NCBI GenBank assembly: GCA_033557465.1
Contig: CM066031.1
Location: 1,070,162,444-1,070,226,443, forward strand
DNA from: Ichthyophis bannanicus
Taxonomy: Eukaryota > Chordata > Amphibia > Gymnophiona > Ichthyophiidae
Direction of reading: 5' to 3'
DNA: 64,000 nt
Positions 57,201 to 64,000 of the stretch are shown in pieces. Positions within the stretch are counted from its first letter, which is position 1; every line of letters begins with the position of its first letter. Under the pieces are notes generated by a model. That model ran no database searches and had not been told where the DNA came from. It was given only the letters and a program-made list of their open reading frames with translations. The position numbers and the translations under genes are program-made.

Positions 57201-58035
57201 GGGGCTGGGAGAGTAAAATGGAGAGGGGAAAAATATTTTGTGTAGGAGGGATGAAAAATCTACAATTGGCCAGGTATTGGGAGAGTAATTGGGGATTGAG
57301 GATGGAGGGGTAAAATTTGTGTGGATGAAATAGGAATGAGGAAAGAGCAAAAGGAGAAAGATTAGTATGTTAAAGCAGATGTAGAGAGAGAGAGAATGGA
57401 AAAAAACTAGAAGAGAGAAGAAAGGACAAATGGACAGCAGACGATGGAGAGTTAGCAGAAAACATGAAGAAACCAGAAGAAAATGGCTGGACCAATTGCA
57501 ACTGAAAAAAAATGCACAAAAGGTAGAAAGATATCTCTTTATTTTGAATTTATTAACTGGAATATGTCAGCTCTGGGAAATGTGCATCATTAACATCTGC
57601 GCTTTGTTTGGTACAAGAGGAAATTCCTATTTGACGTTGCCACTTGTTCTCTTTCCCCAGTATTCACTGAAATGTATTGGTTTAATATTTGCAGTGTTGC
57701 CTTTTGATAGGTAGGGTATGGTGCTTTGTGAGTCCTGGTAATGCTGTCAGGATACGGCGGGTTTGCTATGGGTTCTAAATGGGCAGCGTTTGTAGTAGTT
57801 CCTAATGTGCCTGGCGGTTGGCACTGGATTATAGTAATGTAGAAATCTTTTAGTCTTTCTTTATCCATACACTCATTAAGAGACATGTTTACTAAAAGTT
57901 AGTGTATGGTAACATTATGCAAATATTTATGCAAATAAGACCACTTATGCAAATGACGTGCTGGCACTTTGAGGAAATTCTTTGGTTTTGTGCGGCAGTT
58001 TGGGCACTCGGGCTCAAAAAGGTTAGCCATCACTG

Positions 58036-58480
58036 CTCTATAACCTCCTTTCTGCTGGCCATTCCTCTCTCTGTGCACCCTAGCATCCTTCTGGCTTTCT
58101 CTGTCAACTTTTCTATCTGTTTAGCCACGTTATGATCATCAGAAACAACCCCCCTGTGCCCTCCAGCCTCGCTCTTCTTTTGCGAACAGAAGCATTTCTT
58201 CCCCCATATGGTACCGCTTCCTTGGATTTTTGCATCCCAAATGCACAGCCCTGCATTTTTTGACATTAAATCTTAGCTGTCAAATTCTCGACCATTCTTC
58301 AAGCTTTGCTAGATCCCTCCTCATGTTATCTACACCTTTCAGGATATCTAACCTATTTCAAATTTTTGTATCATATGAAAAGAGGCAAGCCTTTCCTAAA
58401 AGCCATTCTGCAATATCACCAACAAAAATGTTAGAAAGAATCGGACAAAGGATAGATCCTTGTGACACACGTGGTAACGT
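58036..58480 (-). mobile_element. CR1 LINE (segment 2 of 2)
   Basis: Resumes with the duplicated CTCTATAA. Minus-strand wording for RVSQGSILCPILSNIF (motif B region) lies near 58450, where the copy is truncated. Decayed. Confidence 0.8.
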
Positions 58481-58839
58481 CCTTATCTTTAGATTAGGTG
58501 ATTTACAAGCAAAGTAAATAAATAGTGTGGCAGGGTCAGGTGTACAAAGCATAGTACATGTCCTAGAATCCATTGGGATAGGGATAGGAAGGCTCCTGCC
58601 ACAGTTAAAGGCCCGGGTGATTCAATTAAGGCGAGAAATCCAGGAGAGGGTGGAGCTGGGTGGAGTTTTCCAGAGCAGAGAACTCCCAAGTTCATTTTGC
58701 CTGGGCTAGCATGGAAGGAAACCCAGGAACTGTATGGAAAGAAGCTAGACCTGGCAAAGGCTTTCTAAGCAGGTGCCAAGGTGCCCCTACCTGCTCAGTT
58801 CTGTTTCTTCCACCTTGCCTCGAGAGATCTCTTTCAACT
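58481..58839. other. unassigned, possibly the DIRS-3 leader
   Basis: It precedes the first recognisable DIRS gag wording. No terminal repeat can be identified. Confidence 0.3.
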
Positions 58840-60511
58840 CTCTACAAGAATCATGGAAGACAAAAAGAACCATAAAGAGAAGAAATCCTCCAAACTTGGC
58901 TTCAAGAAATAATCTAAATGCAGAAAAAAGATGAACAACACTGACGAACACAACTGATGCATCTGGTGTCTGGGAGCTTCTCACTGCATGAAGGACTGCC
59001 ACCATTGTGCCAGAATGTCCCATAGGGCATCCCGGTTCCACAGTCACACGCTACAGGACTTTCTTACCTCAGCATCCACATCGGCAGGGAAGCAATGATC
59101 AGAAGCCTCTTCCTCCCTTCTGTAATGTGGTGGCTCCTACAGTGCCATCAAAACAGCCGATCGCATGGCAACTGGAGGCAACATATCCACTAGGATCCAC
59201 ACAATGGGCCTGGCCATGGCACAGGATGCACCCTTGGCCCAGCAACATCAACAGCACTGGCATCAGCAATGGGGAAGCACCCACGGCCAGCCCAGCCCAC
59301 TGAGCCAGTGACCAAGAGCAGCATGCTGCCATCATTGACCAATTTCCCCTGATGCCATCTTGGATACAGAAATCCTGATGACCCAAAACCTGCCTACCCA
59401 TGGCATGATTTGACAGTGTTACGACAACAGGGGTTGTTATTGCGCTGAAGGGGAGGACACAGCACAATGCAGGTTCAGCCCCAGCCCCATGGTGCCTATG
59501 ACACCATCTCACCCCCCCCCCCCAAGCGCTTCAAAGGAGGACAAGTGGGAAAAAACAAAAACACCGATCTGCCCACACCCAGGACTAGTCATACAGCTAC
59601 AGGATTAGGCATTGTGACAACTCTAGCATCCCAGGTACATTGGCCAGCCTGCTCCGAAGGCACAGCCACCATGATAGTGCACCACGCCACTGTCACCACA
59701 ACCCCAGCAGCCTGACCTGGCCATGGATGCCTGCCATCACAGCAGCTTCCATCCCATGCATGACTTCCCCAGCCCTCCTAGCAACTGCAGCCATGCTGGA
59801 CCTCCTGGCCCACTTTTTGACCCAGCACACTGCCAGCAAACACAAGGGGCACATGACATTATGGTCATCTGCCACGCTGCAACACCCCAAGATACCCTCA
59901 ACTCAGAGATCCACCTCACCTGCAGACTTCTGCTCAGAACCTGCATCTGACAGTGACAGTGAGGAGGCAGCCACCCAGGACTACAGGGAGAACTACAACC
60001 CCCCTCCCCCAACTCCACAGGCTATCTGAGGAATCACCACCTCTGCTGCCTTCTTCCCAGGAAGACCTCACTTATCCCAAACTCCTCCAAAAGCTATCCG
60101 CATGCTTCATGCTGTCCCCTGCTGAGATGCCAGACCCCAGGAGTGAAGTGCTGAACCTTCTCAAGTATCTCGATGCCCCCAGGTCACTGATAGTGATCCC
60201 AGTACACAGATTCCTCCTTGACAATCTGCTGAAAGTCTGGCAGACACCAGCATTGGGATCCAGTGCCTCTAGGAGACTCAAAGCCAAGAATCGGGCTCAG
60301 CCAGCCCCGGGATTCGAGATAACACAACTACCACACCACTCCATCATTGTCGAAACCAGCTGAAGAAGGCTAAAGGTTCATGCTCCCACTCCAGTGCACC
60401 TCCTGGTAAGGACCACAAGATCCTGGATGACTTTGGGAAGAAGACATACCAGGCCATGATGCTAAGTGCAAAAATTGCCTTACACCAATTCCAACACATC
60501 CTGTACCAGAG
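58840..60511 (+). pseudogene. DIRS-3 gag region
   Basis: It starts with a Lys-rich frame (MEDKKNHKEKKSSK), then wording for CIWCLGASHCMKDCHHCARM, a Cys/His-rich block of DIRS gag proteins. After a long Pro-, His- and Thr-rich, frame-shifting middle comes a 136-codon frame (59953-60363) with EVLNLLKYLDAPRS, IPVHRFLLDNLLKVWQTPA and APGFEITQLPHHSIIVET. A further shift gives KDHKILDDFGKKTYQAMMLS. The order fits the structural protein of DIRS elements. A CR1 cuts it at 60512. Confidence 0.7.
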
Positions 60512-61036
60512 CTCAGAACATAAGAACATAAGAAATGCCATACTGGGCCAGATCAAGGTCCATCAAGCCCAGTATCCTGTTTCCAACAATGGTCAATCCA
60601 GGTCACAAGAACCTGGCAGGTTCCCAAAAAGGCATACAGGTTCTACAATGCTTGTCCCAGGCAAGCAATGGATTTTCTGGGTTCTCTTTAATAATGTTTT
60701 TTGGACCTTTCCTCCAGGAACTTGTCCAAACCTTTTTTAAACCCATCTACACTGGCAGCTTTTCCTACATCCTCTGGTAATGAATTCCAGAGTTTGATTA
60801 CGCGTTGAGTGAAAAAATATTTTCTCTTATTAGTCTTAAATGGATTACATTGTGGCTTCATTGTGTATCCCCTAGTCTTTCTACTTTTTGATGGTGTGAA
60901 AAATCGATCTATGTTTATCCGTTCCACTCCATTCATTAATTTATAGACCTCTATCCTGTCTCCCCTCAGCCGTCTCTTTTCCAAGTTGAAGAGCCTTAAC
61001 CTTTTAAGTCTTTCCTTATAGGGGTACCCTTCCATC
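60512..61036 (-). mobile_element. CR1 LINE, 3' end (segment 1 of 2)
   Basis: GAACATAAGAACATAAGAAA and CTGGGCCAGATCAAGGTCCA open the 3' end. The 115-codon frame (60688-61035) carries [29 protein letters not shown] and FFTQRVIKLWNSLPEDVGKA, the CR1 C-terminus, without a stop. Hence it is fairly young. It is broken at CCATC (61032-61036). Confidence 0.88.
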
Positions 61037-61902
61037 TGTAAGCTACCTCAGCTCAGCTTGGGTTCTTTATTCTATGTATCAGTTGCCCCAACTGATGCTA
61101 TTTCTTATGTATATCTCAGTTACCACAATTGAGCTTCTATATCAGTTACCCCAACTGATGCTTATCTATCAGTTACCAAAACTGATACTATGAATTTGGT
61201 TTCATCTCCCTGGATCCTGCTTCTTAGTACAAGCACTTGGGAACAGCAAATAAACACACTATAGGTATGATATAAGCTGCTCAGTTTATTCAGGGTATAG
61301 CTTAGCTTATATAGCATAAAAATGTACCATATACATCATAGACAGTTAGACAGATGCAAGGCTGAATTACATTTGGGTAAGAGGTCATCTTTGCAAAGCT
61401 GTTTGCAGAGTTAAAAGGTTATCGTTACAGAGCTTCCAAAAAAGGGGTTCTGATAAAGGGGAATCAGCATATCTTATCTCCTTTGCTCTCTTTACTTATT
61501 TCTCCATATAATGTGTGTGCATTCCTTTTGCAAAGCTAAGCTAAAGAACTTTTTCTGCAAGGTTAGCAAATAACCAGTCCTACATTCACAGTAAACAAGC
61601 TAACAGATTTGTCTGCAAAGTTGGCAACTGACCTATGTCCTACATACACAGCAAAATACAAAAAATCCCAGGAACGGTAATCAAATTTAATCAAAATCAC
61701 CACAAAGATACCATGTAGACCCTCCTTAGACACTTATCTTATTATTTTTTGTCGGACATAAATTGTGAGGGAAAGGTACTTCAAACCCACCCCAATCCAC
61801 AATACATGACCCTTTTATTCAACTAATAGTCTTATAAAAACATAGTCCTGTTCATAAATAAGTATGCTTTCTTTATCTTTGTCACTTATCGTATGGTTGC
61901 AT

Positions 61903-61947
61903 GTGCGACGTGCACGTTTCGGGGGAACAACCCCCTGTATCAAGCGC
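61903..61947 (-). ncRNA. hammerhead-ribozyme-like fold, second copy
   Basis: On the minus strand: GCGC, TTGATACA, GGGGG-TTGTT-CCCCC, GAAA, CGTGCACG, TC, GCAC. Unpaired core strands are identical to those at 1181-1224, while stem II has changed from GGGAA/TTCCC to GGGGG/CCCCC. Stem I here has one mismatch. It lies about 280 bases past the endonuclease stop codon. Confidence 0.55.
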
Positions 61948-61982
61948 CCCCAACTCGAACAAAGGTCCAATCCAACAAAGTT

Positions 61983-62178
61983 CTTCCTGCAACTGCACAA
62001 AAACGCCAAGATGAAAAAAGAGGATGCTGATTCCAGATTGGCTAACTATCAGCTGCCCATCATCTCAAAGCACCAATCATCTTCCTGCAACTGCACAAAA
62101 ACACCAAGATGAAAAAAGAGGATGCTCATTCCTGATTGGCTAACTATCAGCTGCCCATCATCTCAAAGCACCAATCAT
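61983..62178. repeat. 98-bp tandem duplication
   Basis: Two units start at 61983 and 62081 (CTTCCTGCAACTGCACAAAA) and differ at about four positions. Confidence 0.9.
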
Positions 62179-62230
62179 CTAGAGGGAATCCCCACTCATC
62201 AAGGGAATCCCTAACGTGAAAGGTTGCTCC

Positions 62231-62545
62231 TCAACTCAAACCCCACCAATCAATATCATGATTCATTCCAGTAGGAGAAACTGTTCGTAGAAGGAAAATC
62301 CAACGTTGTTCTAACCTTCGCAATTTAGATACACAGTCACCTCCTCTAGGGTCCAGCGGGACATGATCTATAACAGTCCATTTTAACTGCTCAAAACTAT
62401 GTCTGAACTCCACACAATGCCGAACCATTGGAGCCGTCGGTACCGACTGACGAAAACGAGAAGCATGCTCTCCCAGTCGGACTTTAGCCATACGAATAGT
62501 GCTCCCCACATATCGCAATGGGCAGGCACATTCCACGAAATACAC
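62231..62545 (-). pseudogene. Penelope-like GIY-YIG endonuclease domain
   Basis: A 104-codon frame. The motif YFVECACPLRYVGSTIR carries the Cys-x-Cys-Pro and Tyr-Val-Gly core of the GIY-YIG fold as found in Penelope-like elements, then RLGEH, VRHCVEFRH, VPLDPRGGD, LEQRWIFLL and GMNHDIDW, in the family's order. This domain nicks the target for insertion. The polymerase domain that should precede it is absent. The frame itself is undamaged. Confidence 0.87.
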
Positions 62546-62763
62546 TACATAAATAGAAGTGCAGGAAGTGTGCCAACGTCGATGAAAAATACGGTCAGTG
62601 TTTAAATCAGTCCAAAATGACCCCGAAATTGTGGCATCATAGCAAGCAGACTAAAAGATTCTTCTGCAGATTTGGAAAATGACCTGTGGCCTTCACTGGC
62701 AGCAAGCATACTTCCTTCTAATATATACATATTATTCCTCCATACATAATATTCCTCCTATCA

Positions 62764-62885
62764 CCATCCCCTTTACCATTTTGGTGGCTCTTCTTTGTAC
62801 TTTTTCTATTTCCGCTATATCCTTTTTAAGATACGTTGACCAGAATTGCACACAATATTCAAGGTGTGGTCGCACTATGGAATAA
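62764..62885 (-). mobile_element. CR1 LINE (segment 2 of 2)
   Basis: Continues from the LTR target duplication with CCATCCCCTTTACCATTTTG and the codons for [19 protein letters not shown] and [11 protein letters not shown], then stops at 62885 where DIRS sequence returns. Confidence 0.87.
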
Positions 62886-63395
62886 GAATCTACCCCCGAG
62901 AACCTAATCCCCAAATCGAAGACAGTCATCTCGCCCATCCACCCCACTTTTGATGTCTTTGACATGGCAGCTTGCACCCCCGCCGCAGCCATTGCCTCGA
63001 GACGTACCATTGGCTCCAAGTCTCGGGACTGTGGGAGGACATTCACGAGTGACTCACTGATGCCCCTTGCATGGCAAACAACCTATTTGGGGACAAAATC
63101 AAGGGCACTGTAAATGAATGATCGCTGCACCACACTGCAAACCCTGGCCACAGATGGCATGGAGCACAGCTCACACTACTGCAAATCACATTCCTCATTC
63201 TCACAGAAGTCTTACTCAACACCTTCATGATAAAACTCCTACCACATGTGACAGTCACTTCACTCTAAGCAATAATCCTATCAACACAAACCATGCCAGC
63301 GGGAGCACTGCCAGTGGAAACAATCTACAACCTCTTCCAGCAAAGCACCCCCCCCCCCTCCTTTTGACGCCACTGGAGACATGACCCTGGCCATG
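62886..63395 (+). pseudogene. DIRS-3 gag, later part
   Basis: Wording for [20 protein letters not shown] and, frame-shifted, [21 protein letters not shown] matches the DIRS gag part that follows the block at 60.4 kb. A stretch of gag between the two is missing. Ends in a poly-C run and the SINE. Confidence 0.6.
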
Positions 63396-63632
63396 GGAGG
63401 ATATAATTTATAGTTTATTTTACTTGATATACTGCCTATAATGGGTAGCAGCTAGGCGGTTAAGGAAATTACATTCAGATACTGTATGTATTTCCCTGTC
63501 CCCAAAGGGCTCACAATCTAAGGTTGTACCTGAGGCAATGGAGGGTTACGTGGTTTTCCCAAGGCCACAAGGAGCACCAATGGGACTGAAACCCCAGTCC
63601 CTCCAGCCTGAGGCTGCTGTCCCCTAGTGGGA
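63396..63632 (-). mobile_element. CORE-SINE relative, different tail
   Basis: Minus strand: GGGACTGGGGTTTCAGTCCC, GTGCTCCTTGTGGCCTTGGG, CCACGTAACCCTCCATTGCC as in the plus-strand SINEs, then TTAGATTGTGAGCCCTTTGG and a 3' region with GGCAGTATATCAAGT. The tRNA head is truncated. It shares the core but not the tail of copies 1 to 3. Confidence 0.75.
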
Positions 63633-64000
63633 CTTGAAGGCTAAGAGACTGGTTGGGGCAGTAGCTTTGGTCCAGAGAGACCTGGGTTCACGAAAGCCTG
63701 GCAGAATATCACCACTGAAAAGTGGGTCTTGGACATCATCAACTAGAGATACTGTGTTCGCCTCTCTGAACCCCCGTACACCAGAGGTCTGCTTTCACAA
63801 GGTGGACCCCCGCCCCCCTACTTGCCACCATGGCCATGGAGCTCTGCTCATTCCTGGTGGCAAAGGCAGTTTCCCCCCAACTAGATCAACCATGGCTTCT
63901 AGCCCAGATACTTCCTCATCCCCAAGATGTCTGGGGGCGTCCATCCCATCTTAGATCTCCATCGCCTCAACAAATTAATCTGCAGGAAGAAATTTCACAT
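63633..64000 (+). pseudogene. DIRS-3 reverse transcriptase, N-terminal start
   Basis: In changing frames: WQNITTEKWVLDII, then after a stop PPYTRGLLSQGGPP, and finally RYFLIPKMSGGVHPILDLHR with LNKLICRKKFH. The last is the fingers block (IPKxSGG-PILDLR-LN) that opens DIRS reverse transcriptases. The palm lies beyond the window. Confidence 0.72.

Larger units (their letters stand above)
55798..58035 (-). mobile_element. hAT-like composite element, copy C
   Basis: The ends are CAGCGATGGCGAACCT and, inverted, CAGTGATGGCTAACCT, flanked by a perfect 8-bp duplication CTCTATAA (55790-55797 and 58036-58043). On the minus strand the order is: octamer-rich terminus with three ATTTGCAT, the shared module, minisatellite, then the GC-rich palindrome. 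The cargo is that of copies A and B, but the outer termini are a different hAT type. Length 2238 bp. No transposase. It sits in a CR1. Confidence 0.85.
61680..62640 (-). mobile_element. Penelope-like element, 3' part
   Basis: It carries a GIY-YIG endonuclease C-terminal domain, a 98-bp tandem duplication in the 3' untranslated region and a hammerhead-like fold. The reverse transcriptase domain is missing by 5' truncation. Boundaries are approximate: LTR-like wording (CTGCAAAGTTGGCAACTGACC versus CTGCAGATTTGGAAAATGACC) is found on both sides, at 61610-61630 and 62660-62680. Confidence 0.75.
61037..62763. mobile_element. LTR-type insertion (TG...CA, 5-bp target duplication)
   Basis: It interrupts the CR1 exactly. 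CCATC occurs at 61032-61036 and again at 62764-62768, and the insert begins TGTAAGC and ends CTATCA. TG...CA ends with a 5-bp duplication are the signature of an LTR retrotransposon or endogenous retrovirus, probably a solo LTR since no internal gene is seen. The reverse strand has AATAAAGAACCC near 61070, which could be a polyadenylation signal in R. A Penelope-like element has split it further. Repeated CAGTTACCCCAACTG half-palindromes occur at 61080-61190. Confidence 0.62.

Noticed and set aside
57430..57624. A basic frame on the other strand of the same module (57430 onward +; 20541-20735 -)
   Set aside because: Open in B and C but interrupted by a stop in A, short, and overlapping the shared module; no known domain.
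5622..57886. An open frame shared by the three composite copies (5622-5945 +, 20104-20340 +, 57590-57886 -), suggesting a hidden protein
   Set aside because: Comparing A with B by eye, well over ten codon changes alter the amino acid and only about four are silent, and the downstream ends differ in frame. That is not the pattern of protein conservation; the resemblance is DNA-level.
59467..60029. His- and Pro-rich frames as a possible host protein
   Set aside because: They lie between DIRS gag blocks in the expected position, so they are better read as decayed gag.

Overview
This window looks like intergenic or deep-intronic DNA of a vertebrate. It is built almost entirely of mobile elements of different ages, many nested in one another. 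I find no convincing host exon, tRNA or rRNA gene, and nothing bacterial. The mixture of CR1, L2, L1/Tx1 and RTE (BovB-type) LINEs, DIRS tyrosine-recombinase retrotransposons, Penelope-like elements, hAT-type DNA transposons and a tRNA-headed CORE-SINE points to an amphibian. A caecilian is my best guess, but that is inference from the repeat mix alone.

Layout. 0-5 kb: the ORF1 end of an L1/Tx1 element (minus strand) whose leader holds a 340-bp Penelope-like insertion with a 14-bp target duplication; then a palindromic MITE, two fold-back elements, and an L2 3' end (3.3-4.3 kb). 5.5-7.7 kb: copy A of a 2.2-2.4 kb hAT-like composite element. 9.3-12.7 kb: a nearly complete minus-strand L2 with endonuclease and reverse transcriptase. 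14.4-26.7 kb: three CORE-SINEs, and a CR1 (16.9-23.0 kb) split by an L2 and by composite copy B. 26.8-29.6 kb: an RTE fragment, a Penelope-like inverted pair and a DIRS 3' half with tyrosine recombinase. 30.7-37.7 kb: a decayed CR1, another palindromic MITE and a whole but decayed DIRS. 38.5-48.8 kb: fold-back elements, a CR1 piece, a near full-length RTE/BovB-like LINE and L2 scraps. 49.1-50.9 kb: an L1/Tx1 3' end. 51.7-55.3 kb: more fold-backs and an old L2. 55.3-58.5 kb: a CR1 split by composite copy C. 58.8-64 kb: a third DIRS interrupted by a CR1, which contains an LTR, which contains a Penelope-like element; a SINE interrupts the DIRS again.

The elements relate to each other in three ways. 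The SINEs carry the same 3' tail as the L2 LINEs, so the L2 machinery probably mobilised them. The three composite elements share an internal cargo but have two different terminal types and two different internal hairpins, in three combinations. The two Penelope-like loci share a hammerhead-ribozyme-like fold whose stem II differs in sequence but stays paired. The composite element and this ribozyme-like motif are the best candidates for something undescribed. Element family calls come from reading translations and motifs; no database search was possible.
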